From Chitinophagales bacterium (lineage in GTDB: Bacteria; Bacteroidota; Bacteroidia; Chitinophagales; UBA8649): a stretch of DNA of 64,000 nucleotides. Below the pieces are notes generated by a model. It was not told the origin of the DNA. It ran no database searches and worked only from the letters and a program-made list of their open reading frames with translations. Below, one piece after another: positions 24,201 to 33,055 of the stretch (the first letter of the stretch is position 1; each line of letters opens with the position of its first letter). A program made the translations under genes and the position numbers. The stretch lies in NCBI GenBank assembly GCA_020635995.1, contig JACJYS010000007.1, forward strand, positions 62,001 to 126,000, given 5' to 3'.

Positions 24201-26954
24201 ATGAAATTAAAACTCAACTTAAAGCTCGTCATTCTATTAGCTATAATAGTTTTAGCTAATAACTTTGTATATGCCACTCATAATAGAGCTGGCGAGTTAT
24301 TATATGAGTTTGTATCGCCTTTAAGCTATAGAGTTACCGTAATTACTTACTCTAAAATAAGCGATATAAGTGCTAATGCCGATAGAGATTCTCTAATATT
24401 AGACTGGGGCGATGGCACTTTAGAAACCATAGTTAGAGTTAATGGTCCTATTGTTGGAGGAACTCCTAATGGAGAACTAATAGGAAATGACATTAAACAA
24501 AATAAATACGTAAGTGGCGTTCATAGCTATGACGGTGCTTTGCCGTTTTTTATTATTTCTTTAACCGACCAAAACCGAATTGCCGATATTGTAAATATAG
24601 CAGGAGGAGCAGGTTCTGTTAACGTCCCTATTTATTTTGAAGATACCTTGTTTTATATTCCACCGGAATTATTTGAACATAACTCTTCGCCAGTATTGTT
24701 AAATCCGCCAATAGATTATGCCAGTATAAACGATACTTTTTATCATAATCCTAATGCTTATGACCCCGATGGAGATAGCTTACATTTTCAATTAGTACCT
24801 TCACTACAAGCTAATGGAATTGAAGTGCCATTGTACAATTTTCCGGATCAATTTCCTCCGGGACCTAATAATCAGTTAACTATAGATGAAAATACAGGAG
24901 AAATAATTTGGGCTACACCCCAGCAAGTAGGTACTTATAATATAGCTATTCTTATTACCGAATATAGGGAAGGCAGGAAAATAGGTACTTTGCTCAGAGA
25001 TATGGAAATATTTGTAGCTCCTACAAATGATGACCCTCCACAAATAGTCCCCTTAAAAGATACCTGTGTAGTAGCTGGCTCTACTTTGCAAATTAATGTA
25101 ACGGCAACCGACCCTAATGGCGAGCAAGTTCGCTTATCGGCTAATGGTGCTCCTTTTGAAATAGATCCTTCAAGAGCTTCTTTTAATGCTACTGTTGGCA
25201 ATCCTGCACAAGGCATATTTACTTGGAATACAATATGTACAGATATTCGTCCTCAGTTTTATCAAGTGGTTTTTAAAGCTGAAGATGAAGCAGATGGAAA
25301 CGGAATAGTGCTTTCTGATTTAGAAACATGGCTAATAAATGTAGTGCCGCCACCTCCCACTAATTTAACAGCAACAATAACCAACAATAAAGATGTTTAT
25401 TTAGAATGGAGTAGTGCTTATCCTTGTATTAATGACCCTAATTTTCAATATTTTTCTGTTTGGAGAAAAATAGGTTGCGATAGTTTAGATTTTTCTATCT
25501 GCGATTTAGGATTAGATAACACAGATTATGAAATGATAGCTACTAATATTACTACTTTCAATTATTTAGATACTGATGTAGATAGAGGAAATGTATATAG
25601 CTATAGAATTTTAGCCCATTTTGGCAAAAATCCTACATCGCCATTAGGAGAAGTTTATAATGTTGTTGCCAGCTCGCCAAGTACAGAAGCCTGTATAGAA
25701 TTGCCTTTAGATTTGCCTGTAATTACTAATGTTTCTGTAGAGCAAACCGACAATACTACTGGCGTTATGTTTGTGCAATGGTCTAAACCCGTAGCAGATA
25801 CTTCGCTTTTAGATACACTTTTAGACCCACCACCTTATATTTTTGAATTGTATCGTTCAGAAGGATTTACGGGTGCTAATTTACAATTAATAACTTCTTT
25901 TACTGCTCCAAGTTATGCTGCAATGAATGATACATTTTATTATGATTCATTGTTAAACACGGTAGATAATCCGTACAGTTACCAAGTGCGTTTTTATGCC
26001 GATAATGGAAACGATACTTTGGGAAATACCTCTATTGCTTCATCGGTTTATTTAACTATTGCCTCTGGCGACCAACAATTAAATTTAACGTGGGAAGAAG
26101 ATGTACCATGGTTAAACACTACTTATACAATATTTAGAAGCAATTCATTTACAGGAATTTATGATAGTATTGCCAATGTTTCAGTTCAAAATTATATAGA
26201 TACAGGTTTAATAAACGATAGTACCTATTGTTATTATATAAGAAGCGAAGGAGCTTATAGCAATCCTCATTTAATCAATCCGATTATTAATTTATCTCAA
26301 ATAAATTGTGGTGTACCTATAGATACCATAAAACCTTGCCCGCCAAATTTTGTAGTAGAAAATGACTGTGAGCAGTATGCCGGACAGCCTTGGACGGATG
26401 AAAATTATCAAAATAGATTGACTTGGAGCAGAGAAGCGTGTAATGATGATGCAGTATCTTTTAATGTTTATTATGCTGAGGATTTTACAAATTTTGTTTT
26501 GTTAGCCACTACTACTAATACTTTTTATACACATCAGTTAAATAACACAGTAGCAGGTTGTTATCTTATTAATGCAGTAGATGAAAATGGCAATATTGGC
26601 GATTTTGGAGATACCGTTTGTATAGAAAATTGTGCTTTTTATAACTTGCCAAACACTTTTACACCTAATGGAGATGGAGCTAACGATTTGTTTACGCCTT
26701 TCCCCGGTTGGAGATTTGTAGAAAGTATAGAAATGAAAATATTTAACCGCTGGGGAAATTTGGTGTGGCAAACAGAAAATCCTAACATAAACTGGGATGG
26801 TACAGACCAAGAATCTAAAAAAGATTTGAATGATGGTGTATATTTATACAGTGGATTTTACTTTGTAAGAAAAAGTGATGGTACACTTATAAAAAATCCA
26901 TTGCCTCACGATGACAAAGGAGGTGGTTTTATTCATTTGATACGCACAAAATAA
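24201..26954 (+). CDS. Large secreted protein with fibronectin-like domains and T9SS type B sorting domain
   Basis: 917 residues from the ATG at 24201. A signal peptide (MKLKLNLKLVILLAIIVLA) is followed by a beta-rich region beginning THNRAGELLYEF, common to gliding-motility-associated proteins. Cadherin/PKD-like repeats come next (for example DPDGDSLHFQL, DPNGEQVRLS), then fibronectin type III-like domains (about 380-700). The end (about 830-917) is the CHU_C type B domain: NTFTPNGDGANDLFTPFP, IFNRWGNLVW, WDGTD. It is exported by type IX secretion and probably anchored at the surface. Function is likely adhesion or structure. Confidence 0.88.
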   Translation: MKLKLNLKLVILLAIIVLANNFVYATHNRAGELLYEFVSPLSYRVTVITYSKISDISANADRDSLILDWGDGTLETIVRVNGPIVGGTPNGELIGNDIKQNKYVSGVHSYDGALPFFIISLTDQNRIADIVNIAGGAGSVNVPIYFEDTLFYIPPELFEHNSSPVLLNPPIDYASINDTFYHNPNAYDPDGDSLHFQLVPSLQANGIEVPLYNFPDQFPPGPNNQLTIDENTGEIIWATPQQVGTYNIAILITEYREGRKIGTLLRDMEIFVAPTNDDPPQIVPLKDTCVVAGSTLQINVTATDPNGEQVRLSANGAPFEIDPSRASFNATVGNPAQGIFTWNTICTDIRPQFYQVVFKAEDEADGNGIVLSDLETWLINVVPPPPTNLTATITNNKDVYLEWSSAYPCINDPNFQYFSVWRKIGCDSLDFSICDLGLDNTDYEMIATNITTFNYLDTDVDRGNVYSYRILAHFGKNPTSPLGEVYNVVASSPSTEACIELPLDLPVITNVSVEQTDNTTGVMFVQWSKPVADTSLLDTLLDPPPYIFELYRSEGFTGANLQLITSFTAPSYAAMNDTFYYDSLLNTVDNPYSYQVRFYADNGNDTLGNTSIASSVYLTIASGDQQLNLTWEEDVPWLNTTYTIFRSNSFTGIYDSIANVSVQNYIDTGLINDSTYCYYIRSEGAYSNPHLINPIINLSQINCGVPIDTIKPCPPNFVVENDCEQYAGQPWTDENYQNRLTWSREACNDDAVSFNVYYAEDFTNFVLLATTTNTFYTHQLNNTVAGCYLINAVDENGNIGDFGDTVCIENCAFYNLPNTFTPNGDGANDLFTPFPGWRFVESIEMKIFNRWGNLVWQTENPNINWDGTDQESKKDLNDGVYLYSGFYFVRKSDGTLIKNPLPHDDKGGGFIHLIRTK

Positions 26955-27005
26955 TAAAAACTCTAACGACCAAAGACTAAAGTCCAACGACTAAAAACCA
27001 TATAA

Positions 27006-27596
27006 ATGTTTACAGGAATTATTGAAACACTTGCCGAACTTGTTCACATTAAAAAAGAACAGGAAAATGTGCATTTTACTTTTAGGTCTGCTTTAACATC
27101 GGAGCTAAAAATAGACCAAAGTGTGGCTCATAATGGCGTATGCTTAACAGTAGTGGCAATAGAAGAAGATAAATATACCGTTACCGCTGTAGAAGAAACT
27201 TTGCAAGTTACAAATCTTGGAAATTTGAAAGTAGGAGATAAGGTCAATTTTGAACGTTGTATGCTTATGAATGGCAGATTAGACGGACATATAGTTCAAG
27301 GACACGTTGATGCCACAGGAAAATGTCTTGTAAAAGAAGAAAACGAGGGAAGTTGGCGTTTTGTGTTTTCGTATAAAGCAACGCCACAGCATTTAATAGT
27401 AGAAAAAGGTTCTATAACCGTTAATGGCATTAGCTTAACAGCTTTTAATGTGAGCAATAGTAGTTTTGAAGTTGCCATTATTCCATATACTTATGAGCAT
27501 ACCAATTTTCATACTATAAAAATAGGAGATTCCGTAAATTTAGAATTTGACATTATAGGCAAATACATTGCACGTATGCAAGAATTCAAAAAATAG
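27006..27596 (+). CDS. ribE: Riboflavin synthase, alpha subunit
   Basis: It dismutates two molecules of 6,7-dimethyl-8-ribityllumazine to riboflavin. 196 residues made of two lumazine-binding beta-barrels: MFTGIIETLAELV with NGVCLTVV, and GHIVQGHVDATGKC with VNGISLTAF. The N-terminal MFTGIIE is diagnostic. The gene is followed within three bases by the fold-back repeat, so its transcript would run into it. Confidence 0.96.
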   Translation: MFTGIIETLAELVHIKKEQENVHFTFRSALTSELKIDQSVAHNGVCLTVVAIEEDKYTVTAVEETLQVTNLGNLKVGDKVNFERCMLMNGRLDGHIVQGHVDATGKCLVKEENEGSWRFVFSYKATPQHLIVEKGSITVNGISLTAFNVSNSSFEVAIIPYTYEHTNFHTIKIGDSVNLEFDIIGKYIARMQEFKK

Positions 27597-27598
27597 TA

Positions 27599-28192
27599 TA
27601 ACTATCTGTTATTACACTAATAGTTTATGCTTTAAGGTAGCATCTTGGGACGTTTAAATAGTTGTAGTTACAGTTTGTGTTCTTTTTACCTTTGTCTTGA
27701 CACAAAGGTAACCAAAGGTCAAGACTGTAATCAAAAACACTAAAATGCTATAAAACAGACGAGGACAAATTAATGTATGCTCAATTTTAGTTTTCCTAAA
27801 GTATTTTCACTTGTAGGAGCATACTAATTTGTCTGTTTATTGTTTTATAATTTCATTCATTTTGGATGTCTGTTTTACACCATTTCTTAACGTATTTTTG
27901 ATTAAGGTCAGGTAAAAGTGCACCTTAAGTTTGCAAGCGGGGCACCCATTAACCGAAAACTCCGTAAAAAATCATCATATCAGGGGCGTCATTCCATAAA
28001 ATTTTGTAGTGAAACGGAAAAATTTATATGGAATCCCAAATTCCTTTTACGAAAACAATTATTAAATTGATGTTCCGAATACCTATAAAGTTATAATGGG
28101 TCGCTGAAAACTTAGTGCGATTCTTTTGTAACTTTTCTTCTAAAGAAAAGTTAATGTAAAATACTTCATGGGTATTTTTACGGATAGTCATA
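27599..28192 (+). repeat. Fold-back repeat, family 1, copy 2 (fullest copy)
   Basis: 594 bases with imperfect terminal inverted repeats: the left end is ATAACTATCTGTTAT and the right end, read in reverse, ATGACTATCCGT. It shares the left flank motif AAGGTAGCATCTTGGGACGTTTAA with copy 3 and the nested hairpin core with both other copies. A segment at about 27970-28090 is replaced by unrelated sequence compared with copies 1 and 3. The right end overlaps the last codons of the NadR-like gene. No gene is seen inside. Confidence 0.85.
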
Positions 28193-28708
28193 AAAAATAG
28201 TATTTACTATTTTTATTGCTTGTTTTACTCTTTCTATATTTAGTTTATCAATAATGTTATATTTATAATGGTAAAAGTTTAGGTGTTTTTCAAATAAATT
28301 AAACAAAGTCAATCTATCATTTTCATTTTGGCGAAGTCCGTCATTTATCCAAGGTGTGTTAGGGTAGAGTAGTAGTGTATGCGTATATGGTTTGGTTTCT
28401 ATGTAGTTTTCTATAAATTTTGGGGTTTTCATATTGTAAAACTCAAACCAAATTTTAAAATTGATAGCATCGGTATCATAAAATACTAATTTAGGCTTCA
28501 ATTTTAATGCATCTTTTTCCATTTTAATTTGCTTTTTAGCCATTATTTCTACATCTTTTTGAGAGTAATTTGTACCAATATCTTTTAAATATTCTCGGGC
28601 ATATTCTTTTACTAAAGGTGCATTGTAGTGTTTGGCTAAAGCAACTGTTAATTCCGATTTTCCACTGCTTTCAGGACCTGTTATGGCTATTGCAATTGTT
28701 TTTTCCAT
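28178..28708 (-). CDS. NadR-like P-loop kinase (ribosylnicotinamide kinase-like)
   Basis: 176 residues from the ATG at 28708 (MEKTIAIAITGPESSGKSEL). The P-loop GPESSGKS, KEYAREYLKDIG and FYDTDAINFKIW match the kinase domain of NadR; the adenylyltransferase domain of full NadR is absent. It lies 3' of and overlaps pnuC by 22 bases, so phosphorylating imported nicotinamide riboside is the natural role. A thiamine-related role cannot be excluded, since a ThiE-like gene is divergent next door. The last four codons and the stop (YDYP, TAA) come from the adjacent fold-back repeat. Confidence 0.82.
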   Translation of the reverse strand: MEKTIAIAITGPESSGKSELTVALAKHYNAPLVKEYAREYLKDIGTNYSQKDVEIMAKKQIKMEKDALKLKPKLVFYDTDAINFKIWFEFYNMKTPKFIENYIETKPYTHTLLLYPNTPWINDGLRQNENDRLTLFNLFEKHLNFYHYKYNIIDKLNIERVKQAIKIVNTIFYDYP

Positions 28709-29244
28709 TGTATATACCCAAAGATAGCAAAAGCTGTGTAGCACAAGTAAAGAATAAAGTAAAAATACATGTCTTTATATAGCATCATGCCGGCAATAGT
28801 TAAATCAATAGGTATCCAAAAAATCCAATTTTCTAACTTTTTTTTTGCGGCTAAATATGTGGCTACAATGGCAAATCCATTAGTTAAAGCATCTACAACA
28901 GGTATAGAGCTTTTAAAATAATTTAATGGAAAATAAAAAACAACGGAAACCAATATACTTGCCAAAATAGCAAAAGCAATATCATTTAGTTTCATATTAG
29001 AAACTGTAAAGTTTTGTGTCCTATTTTTAGTCCAATTGTACCAACCATAAATTGAAATAATAACGTAAATAAACTGCAAACTCATTTCGCCATATATTTT
29101 ACTTTCATAGCAAGAATAAGCATATAAAATAACTGCAAGAATGCCCACCGGCCAGCTTAGCCAGTTCTCTTTTATCATTAAAATTACGTAGCTTATTCCT
29201 GTTACTAATCCTAATATTTCAATAATTAATAAGTAATTATGCAT
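28687..29244 (-). CDS. pnuC: PnuC-family vitamin-precursor transporter
   Basis: 185 residues with about seven hydrophobic helices. Family motifs include ENWLSWPVGILAVILYAYSCY, the conserved IYGWYNW near the middle and WIFWIPIDLTIAGMMLYK toward the end. PnuC proteins move nicotinamide riboside by facilitated diffusion and trap it by phosphorylation; the overlapping downstream kinase supplies that step. PnuT thiamine carriers share the fold. I looked for a TPP riboswitch in the 70-base leader and saw none, which slightly favours nicotinamide riboside. Confidence 0.9.
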   Translation of the reverse strand: MHNYLLIIEILGLVTGISYVILMIKENWLSWPVGILAVILYAYSCYESKIYGEMSLQFIYVIISIYGWYNWTKNRTQNFTVSNMKLNDIAFAILASILVSVVFYFPLNYFKSSIPVVDALTNGFAIVATYLAAKKKLENWIFWIPIDLTIAGMMLYKDMYFYFILYLCYTAFAIFGYIQWKKQLQ

Positions 29245-29252
29245 ATTTTTTA

Positions 29253-29280
29253 TTGTTAAGTAATTTTGGCATTATATTTG
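29253..29280 (+). promoter_or_regulatory. Promoter of the ThiE-like gene
   Basis: A TTG at 29253-29255 is followed after 17 bases by TATATTTG at 29273-29280, a good match to the Bacteroidota -33/-7 pattern. The start codon is 39 bases further on. It is divergent from pnuC. Confidence 0.55.
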
Positions 29281-29318
29281 GTAAAATGTGTATAGTATAA
29301 CTATTTTGATGTATTATT

Positions 29319-29960
29319 ATGAAGTTAATTGTTTATTCTTTACCCTACAAAGTTACTAATGAAGCCGATAAAATCAACCATTTATTTAATGAAGGACTAA
29401 AAGAGTTTCATTTAAGAAAACCAACTTTAAAAAAGCAAGAAATAGAAGAATTAATATTAAATATTGATTCAAAATATTGGAGCAAAATAATTATACACTC
29501 AAACTATCACTTAGCTAAAAAGTATAATTTAAAAGGTATTCATGTGTCCAATAATTTTTTTGATGGAGTAGTAGGTATTTTTCGTAAAATTCAATACCAA
29601 TCTATAAAAACGGTTTATACGTCAGTTTTTTCATGTAAAAAAATAAAAGCGATAAAATTTTCCTTTAATAAGGTTTTTTTAGGACCTTTATACAAACATT
29701 TTTCAGCTACTCAAACAGTGCCAAACTTTAATATTTTTGAGCTAAAAGAGGTTTTACAGCATTCAAATTATCCAATAGTAGCCATGGGAGGCGTTAATAT
29801 TAACAACTATAATGAGCTTAGCAATCTTAACTTTGAAGGTGTTGTTTTACAATCTGCTATTTGGAAATCTGATGATTATATAAATGCCTTTAATGCGTTT
29901 ATGTTGAAAAATGGCAAAACTAATTTTGATACGAACAAAAATAAAATGATAATTAGTTAA
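29319..29960 (+). CDS. Thiamine-phosphate synthase-like protein (ThiE/TenI fold)
   Basis: 213 residues with the TIM-barrel pattern of ThiE/TenI: EFHLRKPTL near residue 35, GIHVSN, VFLGPLYKHFSATQ and the phosphate loop PIVAMGGVNINNY. Several ThiE catalytic positions look altered (HVSN instead of LGQxD), so it may be TenI-like or degenerate rather than a true thiamine-phosphate synthase. Other thiamine genes are not nearby. Its stop overlaps that of the convergent ldcA gene by a few bases. Confidence 0.72.
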   Translation: MKLIVYSLPYKVTNEADKINHLFNEGLKEFHLRKPTLKKQEIEELILNIDSKYWSKIIIHSNYHLAKKYNLKGIHVSNNFFDGVVGIFRKIQYQSIKTVYTSVFSCKKIKAIKFSFNKVFLGPLYKHFSATQTVPNFNIFELKEVLQHSNYPIVAMGGVNINNYNELSNLNFEGVVLQSAIWKSDDYINAFNAFMLKNGKTNFDTNKNKMIIS

Positions 29961-30856
29961 AACGCTATTTTAACTTTATCATTTTCACATTCTATTTTAA
30001 CTTTTTTCCCAAAAATTAAAGCTCTGTTGTCGGTAATGTGTCCCACAGGCACATCAAAAATAACAGGATAGCCAAATTCTTTGCTGTGTTCTAAAACAAT
30101 TTCTTCGGCAGTTTTACCATAGGGAATTGTATTGTCATTCATAGCTGTCATTCCGCCTACTAAAAGTGCTTTTAATTTACTTAATTTTCCGGCTCTTTTT
30201 AATGCCATCATCATTCGGTCAATATGATATAAATATTCATCTAAATCTTCAATGAAAAGTATTTTATTATCGGTATTTATACCTGATTTAGTACCCAAAA
30301 TACTGTACAAAATAGATAAATTTCCACCTACTATTATGCCTTCAGCACTACCTAAAATACTTTCTTTTCTTGTTTTAAAATTGATATGATATGTTTTGCC
30401 AAACAAGGCATTTTTTAAGGAATTTATGCTTTCCTCTGTATTATTTTCAAAATTTATAGGCATTGTGGCGTGCAATGTTTGATAACCCAAATAGGTATTA
30501 ATGTGAGCGTGCAATATAGTAACATCACTATAACCCACAATCCATTTGGGATTCAAATTAAACAATGAGAAATCTAAAAAATCTAATATTCTTACTGTAC
30601 CGTAGCCACCTCTGGCACAAATAATGGCTTTAATATTTTTGTTATCTAACATTTGCTGAAAATCTTTGGCTCTTTGCTGGTCTGTTCCAGCAAATTGATG
30701 ATACGCTAAGCCAATAGTTTTCCCCAATGTTACTTTTAAACCCCAACTTTCAAAAAGCTTTATTGCATAGGCAATTTCATCTTTATTTATCTTTCTGGCA
30801 GTGCTAACTATGGCTATTTCATCGCCTGTTTTTAAGCTTGGAATTTTCTTTAGCAT
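29957..30856 (-). CDS. ldcA: LD-carboxypeptidase (peptidase S66)
   Basis: It removes the terminal D-alanine from L,D-linked tetrapeptides during murein recycling in the cytoplasm. 299 residues. The Ser nucleophile lies in IVGYSDVTILH; the Glu and His of the triad lie in FIEDLDEYLYHIDRM and VPVGHITDN. ICARGGYGTVRILD is the family's substrate loop. There is no signal peptide. The gene is divergent from metG. Confidence 0.93.
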   Translation of the reverse strand: MLKKIPSLKTGDEIAIVSTARKINKDEIAYAIKLFESWGLKVTLGKTIGLAYHQFAGTDQQRAKDFQQMLDNKNIKAIICARGGYGTVRILDFLDFSLFNLNPKWIVGYSDVTILHAHINTYLGYQTLHATMPINFENNTEESINSLKNALFGKTYHINFKTRKESILGSAEGIIVGGNLSILYSILGTKSGINTDNKILFIEDLDEYLYHIDRMMMALKRAGKLSKLKALLVGGMTAMNDNTIPYGKTAEEIVLEHSKEFGYPVIFDVPVGHITDNRALIFGKKVKIECENDKVKIAF

Positions 30857-30927
30857 TAATTTATTTTAATTTCTTTCGCAATTTCGCTACAATATGTGCA
30901 ATTTTGCAAGTCAAAGCAAAAAAATAT

Positions 30928-32997
30928 ATGAACAATCCGCAACGCTATACTATAACTGCTGCTCTTCCGTATGCTAATGGGCCATTGCATATAGGGCATA
31001 TAGCCGGAGCTTATTTGCCTGCCGATATTTATGCACGTTATAAACGTTTGCAGGGAAATGATGTAGCGTTTATTTGTGGAACAGACGAGCATGGTGCCCC
31101 TATAACCATACGTGCCAAACAAGAAAATGCTTCGCCACAAGAAATAGTAGATAAGTATCATTATCAAATGAAAGAAAGCTTTGATAAATTAGGTATTTCT
31201 TTTGATATTTTCCATAGAACATCTGCTGAATTGCATCACAAAACAGCACAAGAGTTTTTTTTGGATTTATACAACAAAGGCTTTTTTGAAAAGAAAGAGA
31301 CAGAGCAATTTTATGATGAAGAATTTAATCAATTTTTAGCCGATAGATATATAAAAGGAGAGTGCCCAAAATGTGGTAATAAAGAAGCTTATGGCGACCA
31401 ATGTGAAAAATGTGGAAGCACTTTAAGCCCTATGGAGTTGATTAATCCAAAATCGGTATTAAGTGGTAAAAAACCTATTTTAAAAAAGACGGCACATTGG
31501 TATTTGCCATTAGATAAAGATGAAGAGTGGCTAAAAAAGTGGATTAATGAAGGGGTTTTAGACGGAGAAAAGCACCACAATCCTGAAGATTGGAAAAAAA
31601 ATGTGATGGGGCAAGTAAATAGCTGGCTTAATGACGGTTTGCAACCACGAGCTATTACCCGCGATTTAGAATGGGGTGTAGATGTGCCGAAAGAAGTGCC
31701 GGGACATGAAAATAAGAAATTGTATGTGTGGTTAGATGCACCTATTGGCTATATTTCTGCTACTAAACAGCTGGCTTTAGAAGGAAAAATTGAAGATTGG
31801 AAACCCTATTGGCAGGATAAAAAAACCAATTTAATTCATTTTATAGGAAAAGACAATATAGTTTTTCATACCATTATATTTCCTTCCATATTAAAAGGGA
31901 AAGGAAATTATATTTTGCCTGTAAATGTACCGGGCAATGAATTTATGAATTTAGAAGGCGATAAAATTTCTACTTCAAGAAATTGGGCTATTTGGGTACA
32001 CGAAATAGTAGATGAATTTCCGCAACTAATAGATGCTTTTAGATATGTAATTTGTGCCAATATTCCCGAAACAAAAGATTCAGAATTTACTTGGAATGAT
32101 TTTCAAACAAGGGTAAATAGCGAGTTGGTAGCAGCTTTGGGCAATTTTGTAAACAGAATAATGGTGCTTAATAAAAAGTATTATGATGGCGTTTTGCCAA
32201 ACGCAACTTTAAGTGCCGGAGTTAAAAATAATGTAGAAGAAGCCATAGGAAATATAAAAGCAGAAATAGAAGAAAAAATAGATGCTTTTAAATTTAGAGA
32301 TGCTTTAGATGTGCTAATGAAATTAGCAAGAAATGCCAATAAGTTTTTGACAGATTACGAGCCGTGGAAACTAATTAAAACAGATGAGCAAACTACAAAA
32401 GAAGTAATGTATGCTTGTACACAAATTGTTGCAAATATGGGTATTCTTATGCAAGTATTTATGCCCGAAAGTGCAAAAAAGATATTTGACATGTTAAATA
32501 TAAATGCTCCAAAATGGGATAAACTCGGCAGTTTAAATATAGTAGATGGAGGACATCAATTAAATGAAAATCAGTTACTTTTTGAAAAAATTGACGATGA
32601 ATTTGTAGTTGCACAAATAGAAAAACTACACCAATCTAAAAAAACAAATAAAAAATACGCACCAGTGAAAGATACTATACAATTTGATGATTTTAGTAAG
32701 TTAGATATACGTTTAGGCACCATAATTGAAGCCGAAAAAATAAAAAAAGCAGATAGATTGCTTAAACTTACGGTAGATTTAGGTTTTGAAACCAGAACGA
32801 TAGTTTCGGGTATAGCCGAGCATTTTACACCGGAAGATGTAGTGGGCAAACAAGTGCAAGTATTGGTAAATTTAGCTCCGAGAAGCATGCGAGGCGTAGA
32901 ATCGCAAGGTATGATATTATTTGCCGAAAACATGGAAGGCAAGTTAATTTTTGTTACTCCTACAGAGCAAACCGATAATGGAACTGCTGTAAGTTAA
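30928..32997 (+). CDS. metG: Methionyl-tRNA synthetase
   Basis: It charges tRNA-Met. I start at the ATG at 30928 (MNNPQRYTITAALPYANG), giving 689 residues; the frame upstream is not homologous. Features in order: the HIGH box as GPLHIGH, the zinc knuckle CPKC...CEKC (about 145-165), the KMSKS loop as KISTS, the anticodon-binding helical domain, and a C-terminal tRNA-binding (EMAP-II) domain from about 585 (FSKLDIRLGTIIEAEKIKKA, SRGIAEHF-like). The fused tRNA-binding domain allows dimerisation. Confidence 0.96.
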   Translation: MNNPQRYTITAALPYANGPLHIGHIAGAYLPADIYARYKRLQGNDVAFICGTDEHGAPITIRAKQENASPQEIVDKYHYQMKESFDKLGISFDIFHRTSAELHHKTAQEFFLDLYNKGFFEKKETEQFYDEEFNQFLADRYIKGECPKCGNKEAYGDQCEKCGSTLSPMELINPKSVLSGKKPILKKTAHWYLPLDKDEEWLKKWINEGVLDGEKHHNPEDWKKNVMGQVNSWLNDGLQPRAITRDLEWGVDVPKEVPGHENKKLYVWLDAPIGYISATKQLALEGKIEDWKPYWQDKKTNLIHFIGKDNIVFHTIIFPSILKGKGNYILPVNVPGNEFMNLEGDKISTSRNWAIWVHEIVDEFPQLIDAFRYVICANIPETKDSEFTWNDFQTRVNSELVAALGNFVNRIMVLNKKYYDGVLPNATLSAGVKNNVEEAIGNIKAEIEEKIDAFKFRDALDVLMKLARNANKFLTDYEPWKLIKTDEQTTKEVMYACTQIVANMGILMQVFMPESAKKIFDMLNINAPKWDKLGSLNIVDGGHQLNENQLLFEKIDDEFVVAQIEKLHQSKKTNKKYAPVKDTIQFDDFSKLDIRLGTIIEAEKIKKADRLLKLTVDLGFETRTIVSGIAEHFTPEDVVGKQVQVLVNLAPRSMRGVESQGMILFAENMEGKLIFVTPTEQTDNGTAVS

Positions 32998-33055
32998 TTT
33001 AATGTTGTTTTTTTATTAAATAATTCCTTACATTTATAGGCAAAAAATTAAGCCT

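Noticed and set aside
28709..28744. Extended start of the NadR-like gene at 28744
   Set aside because: It lies inside pnuC coding sequence and adds non-homologous residues; MEKTIAIAITG fits the P-loop position.
29245..29318. TPP riboswitch between pnuC and the ThiE-like gene
   Set aside because: The 74-base gap is too short for a full TPP aptamer and the conserved CTGAGA box is not present on either strand.
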